The position numbers and the translations under genes were made by a program. Source: Linum tenue (taxonomy: Eukaryota; Streptophyta; Magnoliopsida; Malpighiales; Linaceae). From it: 64,000 nt of DNA. Numbering within the stretch: position 1 is the stretch's first letter; every line of letters begins with the position of its first letter. Under the pieces are notes generated by a model that did no database searches, was not told where the DNA came from, and worked only from the letters and a program-made list of their open reading frames with translations. The stretch is taken from assembly GCA_946122785.1 (NCBI GenBank), contig CAMGYJ010000004.1, forward strand, positions 60,396,679-60,460,678, in the 5' to 3' direction. Below are positions 23,590 to 35,720 of this stretch, in pieces.

Positions 23590-24117
23590 CTCTCCTCTTT
23601 CGTTGTATCAGTTAGTATCGTGTTTTGCGATATTGTTCCTTAATAATTGTTTGTGCTTGGAATATACCAAGCGGTTAGGCGGAGCTTCACGGCCTCTGGC
23701 GGCTTCCAATGGTCATGAGCGGTCTTCGAAACCTACAAGAAAGGTCCTCAGGGAAATCCTGGGACCTCCTCTGATGCCTAAGTTAGAGAGAGGATTGAGA
23801 GAATTGTAAATAAGAGAGAGAATGGAGTAGTTGACGTTACCATAAATGTGACCCTATGACGGGTATTTATACTAGTTTCGACTGAGTTATGTGCATTTAA
23901 TATCTTGTGGGCGTTCAAGGACGCCTCTGGCTTTTCTAACGTCCCTCGTCAGACTCCGTACATTGAAGCCAGAGTGTCGGGCGGTTCTTTGTCTCTGCTT
24001 TCTCGCATTGTCGGGCGGTCTCGCCATTATACGATGCGCAGGACCGCCTCTGCTCGTGCTCTCCTTTTTTGGCCTTGTCCGTTCTTATGTGGGCCTTAAA
24101 TGCTTTTGGGTTTACGG
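23590..24117. other. Spacer between the duplicated LINE tails
   Basis: 528 bp, GC-richer than its surroundings, with repeated ggcgg/gcggtc motifs and no recognisable product. It could be the inner part of a tandemly duplicated segment (unit about 874 bp) or a separate insertion. Confidence 0.5.
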
Positions 24118-24462
24118 GCCTTGGGACAGAGTGCTAAAATCAGCAAGCATGAAGGCGAAGGAAAAAACACGAGCAAGAAGAGTTATGTATGTGATTTGGT
24201 GTGGGATTTCTGCGGCAATATGGAAAGAACGTTGTCGAAAAATCCATGGAGAAACCCATCGAAGTGCTGAGGAAGTGTGGAAAGGTTTTAAATTTGATAT
24301 GAGTTGTCGATTAAGTGGTGATCTCTCATTAGCCACTGATATTGAGTGTATGGGGTTACTTGAATACTATCATAGATGATTGTTGTTATTTGTAAAGAGG
24401 AGTGCAGTTGAGGTAGGGTGGGTTGTTTTGTTTTTTGACTTTTACAGGGGAGACCATAATGG
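24118..24462 (+). pseudogene. LINE reverse-transcriptase C-terminal fragment, copy 2
   Basis: Nearly identical to 23244-23589 (for example MYVIWCGISAAIWKERCRKI against MSVIWCGISAAIWKERCRKI). It diverges abruptly after gaccataatgg at the same base as copy 1, so this is a segmental duplication rather than two independent LINE insertions. Confidence 0.65.
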
Positions 24463-26064
24463 TGGACCTGATTCAACGGGGGGAAAAACTGTTGTCGATT
24501 TAGTTAGCACACATTACCATATGGTATAGTGTGGTAATATCAATATATATTACCTAAAAGAAGGAGAGAAAAACAGAATGAGGGAGAGAAAAAAACTCGT
24601 CTTCTATCTCCTCTCATTTCGTCTTCCACAAACAAGAACACCAAATGCAAAAAAAAAAAAAAAAAAAAAAGGAGGAAGATCGGAATTGAAAACTCACAAA
24701 CAAATACTGAAACATAAAACATGCAAACTCGACTCACCTAGATCTGTCTCATCTTGGTCAATATGAAGCGTCATCTATTTTGAGGCCTAGAAAAGAAAGA
24801 ACAGAAGGAAGGAGCAGATCGAGAGAAGAAGGATTTGGAGCGTCACCGAATTTGAGAGGGGAGGTTGCAATTTTTTCTTTGTCGATTGGAGAAAAAAAAA
24901 TGAAGAACAAAAGAAGGGAACAAATTTAGGTCTAGAGAAACGTGTTTGGAAGAGAGAAGGAAAAGAGAAATTTGGTTTTCTCTTTCCTCATTTAAAAACC
25001 AGCATATAAATGCTAGAAAAAATAAAAAAGGAAAGAAATAAAATTTCAAAAATCTGACAAAAATGCCCCTTCACTCCCGCGTCAATTTCAACTACACAAT
25101 GTTTCCCCCTAGATCTACGGTTCCCATTTGATTAGTGATGGTGTCAAAAATTTTCGGATGAAGTGGTCTTCCCTTTCCGGACATCTTTGGCCATAACACT
25201 CTTTCCCCTCCCAAATTTGCATCCTTCCCCCTTCCAAAATTGCAAATTGGAAAGTTTTTTTGTGGGTTGGATGTTGGAGCACAAAACTCCTAAATTTTCA
25301 AATAACCAAATTTAACCTTTGACTTGGAGTTGGTACAAGCGCGTTAGTACCTGAACTTTTCAAAACTAACAATCGGATCAAAAACTACTCGGCCAATTGA
25401 GGGAAGTAATATCTTAAACACAATTACATGGAAAAATGTAATTTCGTCAATCCATCTTTCTGTCTCAATAAAAACTCACATCACCTGTATCAATCGCGCC
25501 CTAACTAGTTTCTAAATGGAAACATACTCGCGTACACCACGATCGTCACACTCGTCATTGTTATATATTGGCCCACGTCACCCTCCAGCTCTTCTGCTCC
25601 TCCTTCATTGTCACGTCGATGTTGTCATCATCTCTCTCGCTCGTCGTCTCCTACCAACTCAATAATATCTTTCAAATAGCGAAGTCATGCTAGATATCTA
25701 TTTATGACAAATTCTTACTTGAAAATCATCTTATCCAATTAGTATTCCAATTAGCATTTGAAAGTTTTTGATATCCATGTCTCGTTGGTTTGGAGTACGG
25801 GAGAGGTTCTTGAGATGTTTTAGGTTCGAATTTCATGTAGTCTGCCCTGATCAGATATATCATAGAGGCCATATGACAAACTGCAAGCTTTAAACTCGGT
25901 AAATAAATTTTTGATATTTTCATTAGCAAACTATAAGTTAATCGGTTTACCATCAAGCATTTCCAAAATTCACGACCACCTTAAACTGATAATCTTACCA
26001 ACTTCTGCATACCTATCCCGCTATCCTGTAAAAAATTTCCCAACCGACCATGTCTCTCCCTCAT
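24463..26064. other. Gene-free interval
   Basis: Contains a second copy of the accatatggtatagtgtgg motif (24512-24549), a run of 22 A at 24649-24670 and a purine-rich stretch to about 24990. No gene seen. Confidence 0.5.
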
Positions 26065-27764
26065 TTACAACCCCAATGTGTCCTTCAAAAGCTTCCAACT
26101 CGCGTTCAACTGAGCAAGATTCTCCTGGGCAATCAACCTGTTCTCAGAAGCCCGCTTCCGCTTGTTGCTTTGCTCCTTCACTTCTTCCAATTCCCTTGAG
26201 GCTTCCTGGCTCGTGCTCTCCAGTTCATCAGCTGTCAACTTCTTTTGATCACTAACTCTGGCCTTGCGAGCAATGATCTCCCACATTTCAGCCTCCAGCT
26301 TCTTTTCCTCCTGCCCAAGTCTCATAACTTCGCCCTCCAAGCAGCTCAGCTGCTTCTGCCTGTGAACAAGCCTCGCCTCCATTCCCTCGCTCATCTGCAG
26401 CAAAGAAGCTTCGACGGCATGGGAGGTTTCAATAACGGACATAGATCCAGAGACACCCTTTTTGAGCTCTGTCAATAACCCCTTCAGATGCGTCTTGTCA
26501 ACTGCAGCAGTTGGGTGATCAGCCAACTGCAGGGCAACTTCTTCAACGTCTCCGAATGAATCCGCATGGTAGATGGCCTCCAGTGACATGCTCAAGAATT
26601 CAACCATTGCTTCCCTTTGCTGCTGCAGTAAGCTAGAAGTACTATCTGTGCCAGAGGACTTCATGTTGCTATTCAGTCGTGAAATTTCTGCTCCAAGGCT
26701 TCTTGAAGTTAGTCGCACACTTCGTGATGAGTGCGAGCTCTCGGTAGTTTCAGCAAGGCTAGCAGGACTAGCAACCTGCAGCCATTGAGGAAAGAAAATC
26801 AACAATTGAAAACTGCTCGCCTGCACTTTACATGTACATGTGAAATGTGTCTTTGGTGTCAAATGTTGAGTATCGTTACCTGATTCGACAATGGAGTAGC
26901 AGGCCCTTCAGTTGCTGAATTCAAAACAACAGCTGCTGATTGGTCATCAGCCGCGCTTCTCTGTTCCGGGTTCATTGCTTCTCTGCTGGCACTATCAGAC
27001 TGATCAGTGAATTGTTCCTGTAGCAAGCATGAACACAACAATACAACAACTGCCTGAGTGCAAATGTAGGTGGGGGTTCTTGTTCGATGATCAATCAAAA
27101 TTGTGCAAGAGTGACTTAGATACCATAGAAACTCGAACTTCAATCGTCACAGTATCATTCACAATGAATCCTTCATCAGGATTGAGAAGTTTGCTGAGCA
27201 TAACGAAAGATGGGAATCCCCAGCCTCTGCCACCTAGTGGGAAAGGTTTCTTCTTGCCACCTGCAAGGGGAGATTTAGCAAAAGAGCATCATAGAATTTT
27301 GAGTCTTCTCACCCTCCAAACAAAGTTCAGCCATTAACAATGATCTGTCTAACATATCAACTAAACTAGAAAAGAAGACGGCACAGGAGATCATGGTTAC
27401 ACTTTCGGAGCGACGAGGCAGCATTGATTTGGTTTACTAAAGTCAGGGTGAAGTCGGCATCCACATTCTTCCCATCCGGCATTGTTTCAAGTTCAATTGA
27501 GTGCAAATATACAGGGAGATAAATGGTGCCATTTCCTTTAGGGTAAATGCTAATCGACCTGCACAAAGGTTAGGGTTTCTGTCACGCACCAAGTAAACGA
27601 GTCTGTTTGTTATTATACTGATGTCGAAGTACTCTTAAGTCTCACCATTTGCGACCCCCAGCTAGGAACGTTTCAGAGCAGAGCTTAGTTGCTTTGAGCT
27701 TCGAGAAATTCTCGATCCTCCATGTGAATTTGTCAGCATTGGTCTTCTGATCTTCCACGGCCAT
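26065..27764 (-). CDS. MATH domain and coiled-coil protein (gene C)
   Basis: Five exons: 27646-27764, 27401-27558, 27124-27260, 26880-27017 and 26065-26775, for 1263 nt and 420 residues, with intron phases 2, 1, 0, 0 as in gene A. MATH domain about residues 9-138: KFTWRIENFSKLKA, FLAGGRKW split by intron 1, ISIYPKGNGTIYLPVYL, TLVNQI, GWGFPSFVMLSKL and GFIVNDTVTIEV. The linker exon is Ala/Ser/Asp-rich. The last exon begins VASPASLAETTESS, aligned with VARTNTITSP of gene A, and forms a coiled coil (LVHRQKQLSCLEGEV, EEKKLEAEMWEI) ending NASWKLLKDTLGL. A 5' UTR intron is likely (GTGAGT donor just below 27862). A is its closest relative here: same strand, same exon plan. Confidence 0.9.
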
Positions 27765-28139
27765 TTCCCCAGCAACAGCAAGGGCCTTCAGGTTAAGCAG
27801 CCATGGAAAATTTTAGGCAGCCCTAGTACGCAGAGAAGAGAAATGAAGTTGAAAACTCACCTGGAGAAAGAACAGAAAGAAGAGAAGAATGAAACAGTGT
27901 GGGAAGTGAAGAAGCGGCGAGCTAGATGGTTGCGCGGCCGGGGAGGAGAAGAGAAGCAACGTGGGTGAGACTCTTCAGCTGTCCGACCCAAAAGGATTTA
28001 CAATTTTGATTTTTAGGAGGGGCGGGTTGGATTCGGTCCTTAAACTCATTTCTTAACGAGTATCGGAGAGAAGTAAACACTAGCAATAATTGATTAACTA
28101 CCAAAAGGGTACGGAAGGAATAAAAGAAATATTGACATT

Positions 28140-28255
28140 AAATTCGGCACCTAATTAATACAAAAATCAAAAATAGAAATTCAACTTCCCTCTTTAATTC
28201 GGCAGCTAATTAATACAAAAATTAAAAGTCAAAAATAGAAATCCGAAATTAATAT
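28140..28255. repeat. Short tandem duplication downstream of gene C
   Basis: aattcggc(a)cctaattaatacaaaaat and aattcggcagctaattaatacaaaaat, each followed by aaaatagaaat, two copies about 59 bp apart. Confidence 0.7.
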
Positions 28256-28299
28256 TTAATATTTAAAAATATAATTCTAGATAAATAATATCTACTCTC

Positions 28300-28581
28300 C
28301 CTCTCTGTAGCGACTTGCAATAGCATTATTAATTTTTTCACTAGCATTATTAATATTTTCACTAGTATTATTAAATTTTATGAAATAAATAATTAATAAT
28401 ATAACTTTTATTATTAAAAATTTTCAATAAGCTTAACAATGTTTTACGATTACTTTGTTAACAATTTGGATCAATTGTGACCGATTTATATTTTCATCGC
28501 CAACGTTTACAATGAAATTATTAATGGTGTACCACATCATTATTAATGATTAAAACATTATTGTCATTGATTTACAACATA
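28300..28581. repeat. Left part of a TTAATAAT-rich element split by Helitron A
   Basis: Dense with cattattaa, attattaa and ttaacaattt motifs. It stops exactly at the Helitron boundary, and the same texture (ttattaacaattcaaattt) resumes at 33058 on the other side. Confidence 0.55.
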
Positions 28582-31500
28582 CTAGCTTATTACCCGGCCC
28601 GTTGGCCGGATTACTGTATGTTACCCACTTGTGTAATGGGAGAGAAAGCAAGTGAGAGTGAAGGGATTGGGATTCCACTTGATTAGGATCGACCCACTAA
28701 TCCAATTCTTCCCGACCCGCCCCAACCTACAGGGTCAGAAAGAGTCAATAAGAAAATACGAACGGGGAGGATTAGTCATATATCTTGACTCTTCAGAAGT
28801 GGGTCAAACAGGATCAAGGTTGGGTGAGGGCAATTTTTAGCGCTAAGCAGAGTTCTGGGTTGAATACCTTTACTTAGGCCTAGAAATTGGTGCTGATGCA
28901 GACTGCAATTTTTATTATACCATCATCAATCATCATTGAATTAGTCCTGGGCATCCCTCCCCGATGTCGGTCTGAATTCTAATGATGGCTTCATTCCTTG
29001 CACCAGCCATATCAGCGAGTTGCCATCTCGAGCATGATTTGCCTATGTACAAATAATACAATTAGAGTATGAAAATGAATTCAATGAAAAGGAAAAGAGA
29101 ATTCTATCACATGCCAATAAATACACACATAATAGTTGAAGCTAAGTGAAAGTCATTACTCGCACATCAATTCTCAAAAATTACAGACTAAACATTGGCT
29201 AGAATGGCACTGAAACTACCAAGAATCATGGACGAAACAACTTGTCAAATTAAATAATCCTTATACTGAAACTACCTTCTAACTTGAAATAAGACATGAT
29301 CACAGTTCATAGCTCTCTTCTCACTATGAATTGGTTGCAGCTCGTCCTTATCACTGCCTCTCAAGCTCAATTCAAACAGAATAGAGACCGTTATGTAAGA
29401 TAACCATATTCTTACTGATCATAATTTCTTTCTTCACTCCATTTTTGTCGGAGAAAAGAGTTACCCCCCTCTCCTGCATTTCCCTTTCCCCCTCTCTTCT
29501 CCCTCTTCTTCACAAATCGATCCCTAAACCAGCAACAACAACACAAAAATAGCCTTCGCCTCTCCCGTCTCCATCTATTGAACGCGTTGGTGGCAAGACA
29601 GGACTGCAGAAGCAAAATTTTCTAAAATCAAACTAAATTTTTTGAAGCAGACTCAACCACGAAAAAAGAGTAAAGCAACAATGCAGTAGAACCCTAAATT
29701 TAACTACAATCAAGCACATATCAGCAAGATTTTCGATTTGTCTGAGAGTTAACTACACGGAGAGAACAATTGATGCATAATTGAAATGCTCCAAGCAAGT
29801 TGAAGGCAAACCATAACTTTAGAATTTGGTCATTATAATAACCTTCAAGTATTGATGCTTCTAAGAACTATCATGTCCAACCCCCACTTATACAACTACG
29901 TAGCCATAGTAATTAGTTGTATAATGAGAAATATTACAAAGAAAACTACATAAACAACCAATGTAAGTAAATATTAAAACTAACAACTGATAAAACTTAA
30001 AATCTCTCTATTGGTATAAATGTATCTATTAGTAACTACTATGCAATCGAGTATATATGACTTTTAGGCACTCAATTAGAAAAGTATAGATGGCTCACAA
30101 ATGAAGACGTAGCAACGGAAGGTAGCACACAAAAACCAAAAATAGAAAAAGAGATAAGAAAAAAGGCGAGAAAAAGTCAAACAAAGAAAAAGCCCACATA
30201 GGAATACCTCGCTAGCTTTAGGGATTCTCTGCCACAACAAACAACCTTCTTAAAAATCTAACACCCTGAGACATCAAACAAACCTCCCACGACACTAATG
30301 TATGGCATTCCTATTGTCCAATAGGTTTGCCCATTTTAGACTTCTAAATAAATGGACTTTTCACCATTAAACCAAAACTCACAATCATTAACAGTTAATG
30401 CAAAGACATACATTTTGAGGCCAATCACAGCATTTAAGCATAATTTTTAGTTGAAAAGAACAACTAAGTATTTAGCTAAATGATATAGTAGAATGGACAC
30501 AATCTGCTACCTACTAATGATATAAACGTGTACCGGTACCATCGTTGTATCCTGACTTGCCATTTGCAACGGGCACTTTGAAAGACAGCTGCATTTTAGA
30601 GAATAAACACCCATAAGGGCGTTACGAAACCAAGCTTAATCCAAAATCTTCATATTCCACTTCGAAGACTCCATTTTCAAAAATAAGAGAGTTTAACATG
30701 TCAAATCACTCATTTGAAAAATCTCAAACAACTATTAATCAATGCAATATAAAGGCACGTTCCAAATTATGTACTTGTAGGAATAATCCCAAATAATTAT
30801 CAATTAATGCCCCAACTACCTAATGTGCAGAATAGCCCTGGAGCTGTGCTGTTGTTTGCGTTGGTCTACCTTCAAACATAACATAGTTGCATCACGAACC
30901 AAAGCAATTAAGCAAAAATCTTCATATTCCAAGTAGAATGACTCAGTTCAATTTGGCCAACGCTTTATACATATTGTTTACCCCTGGACATGTTGCACTT
31001 GCGCCTTCAGATCTTCGTGAACACAATACAATTGCGGAGAGGAGGCTGTCAACGGAATAAAAATTGTTAATTAAATGAATCACCATACAACTAAACAAAC
31101 GCGCTCTTCTTGATTAGCTATCAAAATAGTGGGGGTCGCTACAATCCATCGGTTGCTCCCTCTGCGCCTAAGTTGTAGATATTAGGTTTCAGTGAGAACT
31201 TTGAGTACATGAGGAGATATTTTGTAGTGGAGGAGATGACCCGGCGAGTAGAATAGGAAGATTTGGAGAGGCTGCGATGGGCAAAGCAGTTAAAATCGAG
31301 ATTTTACCTAAAATTGAAAACTGGGGTAAAATCAAAATCATATAATCGAATTGTAAAATCGTAGGATTTTAAGTACCATATAGAACATAGCATATAAGAA
31401 TATTAATAAGGTAAATTATTAATATCACAAAGACACATAGCATTTAAAATGATAATTCAGAAGATTTTTTTCCATAAGATAATTCTCAAGATTAATGTTC

Positions 31501-33057
31501 CAAAATCACTATTTTAATTGTTATTTAATGTGTAACTCAAAATAATTCATGATGAAGGGATATAGTTCATGGGTTTGGCTCTTATTTTCATGTTATGTCT
31601 TGGTTGTTTAACTCAAAGAGTCAAAGTAATATTTCGACATCGTCTACTAAGTATGATTTAAAACTAAAAATAATTGAACTCCAATAAAATAAGTAATGTT
31701 AGTGGCTTGGTACAAATATATTCATTAATAAATTAATTAGTTAATAATGATGTTAGTTCTTACATACTTCCAATATTAGGACATGTGTTTTACCAATAAG
31801 TTAAATGGGGTGAAGGGAAAGAGATTAACCGAACCCTAATTTGGTTATTTTTATTATTTTTGAATTTTTTTCTAATAGAAAAATATCTGAGAAGATTCCA
31901 TTGCCCTTTCCGCTGAAACAGTTATACTTATTTTAAATTGGCTCAAACCACCTATTTTGTTCTCTTACGATCAAAATCCCGATTTCGGTACTATTTTACG
32001 ATTTTAACGATTTTAGTCCCGATTTTAAACGATTTTAAGGTCCACCGATTTTATAGTAAAATCAAGATCGGAATCCCTAAGTAAAATCCTAAAATCCTAC
32101 GATTTTACGATCAAAATCCCGAATTTGACTGCATTGGCGATGGGTGCACGATTAGTGGGCCAAATAACAGTTTGGGCCTGTTTAAATGAAAACATATTTT
32201 TACTTTCGTGCTCAACAGACCGACCGCACTGACATCTTCTAAATTTACCCCTAAAAAATTGCTCTGTACGCATCAAATTTGAAATGGAATTCCTCTTTTC
32301 TCATTTCACATTTCACATTTATATGATGTGTAGATTGTGATGAGTGTAGATGTAGACCTGTCATTGTCCTACAAATTCATTAACACGCCAAAAAGTGGTG
32401 AAATGAGCCACCCTATTAAACACAATCTTGTATAATGATCATTGGATCCAATCATGCCAGATTATGAAGAAGTTTAAAATGTAGCGGTTATCCCGACTAA
32501 AACATTAAAAGAACCAGTCTCATATAGTTTGCACAAAGATATAATTTCTCCATAGTAATGCTGAAAAATAATATTAATTTAAGAAGTCGATATTGCTTCT
32601 ACATGTTTAATATTGCAATTCGATATGCAATATTCGAACCAGTGATATTTGGGCTGCAATTTTAGGGTTATTGTATATTTATAAAATAGATAGAAATTAT
32701 ATTAAGTATTAAACAACAACTAAAATAATCAAAGTATTAAAACACCAAATAAGTACTTACGGGAGATTCAGTGGCCAACTAATCGTTAAAAAAGTCATAT
32801 GATTTTCATAATTTAGGTTCGTGTATGTTTGAATTTAAATAGATACAACAAATATACTTAGTGTGATTGGTTATGATCCTTGCTTGCCTTTAAAGAGACC
32901 AAGGTTCAAATCCTAGTGCATGCCTTTTTTGTGAATAAATAAATAAGAAAATAAGCAATTGTGAAGACCAAAATGTCCTTCCTATAATCACTCTCGTTGC
33001 AGGAAATTTGAAATGGAGCAACAATTTTCATCATTCGGCTTTTATTTATTATCCAGA
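28582..33057 (-). mobile_element. Non-autonomous Helitron A (4.48 kb)
   Basis: On the minus strand it begins TCTGGATAATAAATAAAAGC at 33057 and ends with hairpin CCGGCC-AACG-GGCCGG, then GTAATAAG and CTAG at 28582. Host T (the complement of A28581) follows and host A (the complement of T33058) precedes, as required of Helitrons. It is nearly identical over its whole length to Helitron B (52471-56941), which lies in the opposite orientation. No Rep or helicase frame is visible. It contains a nested hAT-like MITE (31282-32136). Confidence 0.92.
31282..32136. mobile_element. hAT-like MITE nested in Helitron A
   Basis: Ends caaagcagttaaaatcg and cgaatttgactgcattg are an inverted repeat with a few mismatches. 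A perfect 8-bp target duplication gcgatggg lies at 31274-31281 and 32137-32144. The interior is built of acgattttac/gtaaaatcgt motifs. Confidence 0.9.
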
Positions 33058-33977
33058 TTTATTAACAATTCAAATTTACGCGCTCATAACTAGCAAATCA
33101 CGACCTCTTACAATGACTTCTAATGACATTATTAACTTTTTGCAATCAATTGCTATCGTTTTACATTCTTTGTTTTGTCGTTACTGGTGTTTTTTTTTAT
33201 ATTGTTGATAGGTATTAGGGATATTGTCTCAAATTGGTTGGTAATGATAATAATAATACTGTAAGGTTCAAATGTTGATAACGGATGGAAAAGAGTTGAT
33301 AATGGCAGTGAATGTTAATAATGATCTTAATATTGTAATGTTAAAACGTTAACAAGGTTAGTAATAGTAGACGTCTCGAAAATGTTGATAATGGCGGTAT
33401 CAACAATAATATTTGTTAAAGAAACGTCAAAATGATGTAGTTACCAGTTAATAATTGCAATATTGTAATTAATAATAGTCACGTGGTCGGTTTCTATGAT
33501 GTAATAATATGGATTGATAATAATGTAGTTACCCGTTAATAATTCTTGTAATAAAATTAATGATAGGGCAGTGATCGGTTAATTATGTATTATTATATGG
33601 GTTGACAACGTGCTGAACTTGAAAATAATATTAATAGCGCAACGTGAAAATTTTAACAAAGGAGGCTAAAATTTTGAAATATACATTGTGATAGCAATTT
33701 AGTTTCCTGTTAATAATTGCAATAATATAATTAATAATAATTGTACGGTCGGTTAAAAATGTATATTATTATGGGTTGATAACGTGATTAAATATTATTA
33801 AAACTGATAATGAACTTAGCAACATCAAATCCTGCACGATTGACTCCTTTGTCTCCAATCTCTCCTCCTGAAGAACATGATTAACAAATTGATAATGACC
33901 TTGAGAAATAAAGAAAATATTTAAATGATATTATTAATTAAAATCAAAATGGGAGAAACCACGTAGACATTGAATTA

Positions 33978-35435
33978 TTGTGGGTTTCGAGAATCAGTCT
34001 CCTCCCAACCCTAAAAACGTTCTCCCTACAGAATTCGTCGTCGTGTCGCGCAGCCGGCCGGGCACTTGATTTCCGCCGTTTGGTCTCGCTGAACCACAGT
34101 TGCGTCTACTGTCGCGTCCACCGTTACGTCCAGCGTCCACCGTCGCGTCAGCGTTTCCACCGTTTGGTGACCCCCTCGTTTCCGTCCACCGTTGCGCCTC
34201 GTCTCTCTTGTTTGTCGTCGTCGTCTCTCTCGGCTGTCGTTGCTAGACTACCTAATACATGGAATCGCCAAGACCCTTTATGTTTGGTAAGTTGTTGTAC
34301 TTCGTTTGGCTAATGTATATTTGCTTGCGTTGTTTGACGAGGTGTTGTAATAGCTCGGGAAGGGTTGTTTAATAAAACAGGCAACAGTTGTTAACAATTT
34401 AAATTAATAACTCGGTCGGGTTAATTAATAATCTTTGCCTTGGTTATAATAATTAAGGTGTTTAAGTTAATAATGAACTTTGCATGTAAACCTTCAATGT
34501 CGTTTCAGATTATTAATTAAAAAAGTCATGAGTAATAAGGATCGAATTTTTTATTAATAATTGAAGGTGTTAATAAGAAAAGTTCATTACTCGTAGAGAG
34601 ATGATTAATAATTTCTGAGTTAGATGTTAATACTTAAAGTGTTTAAGTTAATAATAAACTTTGCATGTAGAATTTCATTGTCGTTTTAGGTTAATAATCG
34701 AAGAAGGAAAGATTAGTAATGACGTGGATGGTTGTTAATAATTAAAGTGTGCGAGTTAATAATGAACTTTGCATGTAAACCTTCAATGTCATTTTAGAAT
34801 ATTAATTTAAAAAGAGAGTATTAATAAAGACGGAATTTTTTGTTAATAATTGAATGTTTTAATAAGTAGAGGTCAGTACTCGGAGAGGGATGATAAATAA
34901 TTCACGCGTTAGTTGTTAATAATTAAAGTGTTTTAGTTAATCATAACCTTTGCATGTAAAATTTCATTGTCGCTTTAGGTTAATAATCGAAGAAGAGAAG
35001 ATTAGTAATGACATGGATAGTTGTTAATAATTAAAAGGAATAGTTTTTTTATTTATTCAACGTTGCAGATATGAATGAAGTACCTTGTGATGTCAGCTTG
35101 GAAGGTGAAGATATTCCCAAGAACAATGACTTACGTGAAGAGGAGATTACCGTAGAAAATATATGTGTAGAAGGTGAAGGTGACTCCCTCGTCCGTAGTC
35201 CGGTTGTCCTCTCCGCCGCCACCGCTGTCAATTCCTCCGACACCCCAGCTGTTTTTGTGGTCCACTGCCATCCAGTTTCCCGACAAATCCTTTATTCTGG
35301 CCGCGCCAATACTCCGGCCATGAACGACGTCTTTTGGTTGACCATTCGGCGCAAACATGGAACGTGCAGTTCCTTTTTAGTTTGCTGTGAAAGCTTTTTT
35401 ATGTTGTTTGGGTTGTATATATTGTTGAAAGGTTG
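33978..35435 (+). other. Gene-like pair of exons of unknown function
   Basis: 33978-34286 is open and ends at a good donor (gtaagttg at 34287). After a 781-bp AT-rich interval comes an acceptor (cgttgcag, ending 35067) and a second open block to 35435, with an acidic segment (EDIPKNNDLREEE) and then SSDTPAVFVVHCHP. The first block is Pro/Arg/Ser-rich and has the look of low-complexity translation. Neither matches a family I know. It may be a transposon-carried chimera of gene pieces rather than a host gene. Confidence 0.3.
34455..35030. repeat. Tandem duplication with a unit of about 285 bp
   Basis: Two units (about 34455-34740, 34741-35030). Each holds gaactttgcatgtaaaccttcaa, then a later (a)actttgcatgta(g/a)aatttcattgtcg half, then gttaataatcgaagaag and gattagtaatgac. 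Units differ by scattered substitutions. Confidence 0.75.
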
Positions 35436-35720
35436 ATTGTTCTCGTTGGCATTGCTTCTCATTGATATTTTTTTTATGTTAATAGTTGTAAATAGAAATG
35501 TTGATAAGAGATGAAAAAAAATTGATATGTACCGGTGATGTCGTTGTACAAGTTAATATTTTCAATAATATTATTAATAATTGAAACGGCAGCTTGGAAC
35601 GGCCGGCGACTGCAGCGGACAAGGAGGACGGAGAACGTTTGTTTGACGACAATAGAAACGGTTCGGCTGCAGATCATGGGGAAAAAAGGGTTTATAGACG
35701 GTTAGGGTTACATTTTTAAT

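Larger units (their letters stand above)
33058..35720. repeat. Right part of the TTAATAAT-rich element
   Basis: Hundreds of bases dominated by ttaataatt, ttgataatg and ttaacaa motifs (33200-33900, 34330-35060). They enclose two GC-richer blocks with exon-like borders (33978-34286, 35068-35435) and a tandem repeat (34455-35030). Superfamily unclear; no terminal repeats found by eye. Confidence 0.55.

Noticed and set aside
23244..24462. LTR retrotransposon with 346-bp LTRs
   Set aside because: The direct repeats contain LINE coding sequence, lack TG...CA ends and have no primer site or polypurine tract.
29412..29615. Arg/Cys-rich 67-codon frame, matched almost exactly at 55908-56111
   Set aside because: The two match only because they lie in the two recent Helitron copies. 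Composition (runs of Arg, Cys) and lack of any domain speak against a gene.
35131..35358. Minus-strand frame opposite the second exon-like block
   Set aside because: Gly/Asp-rich antisense by-product of the plus-strand block. No splice signals or domain.
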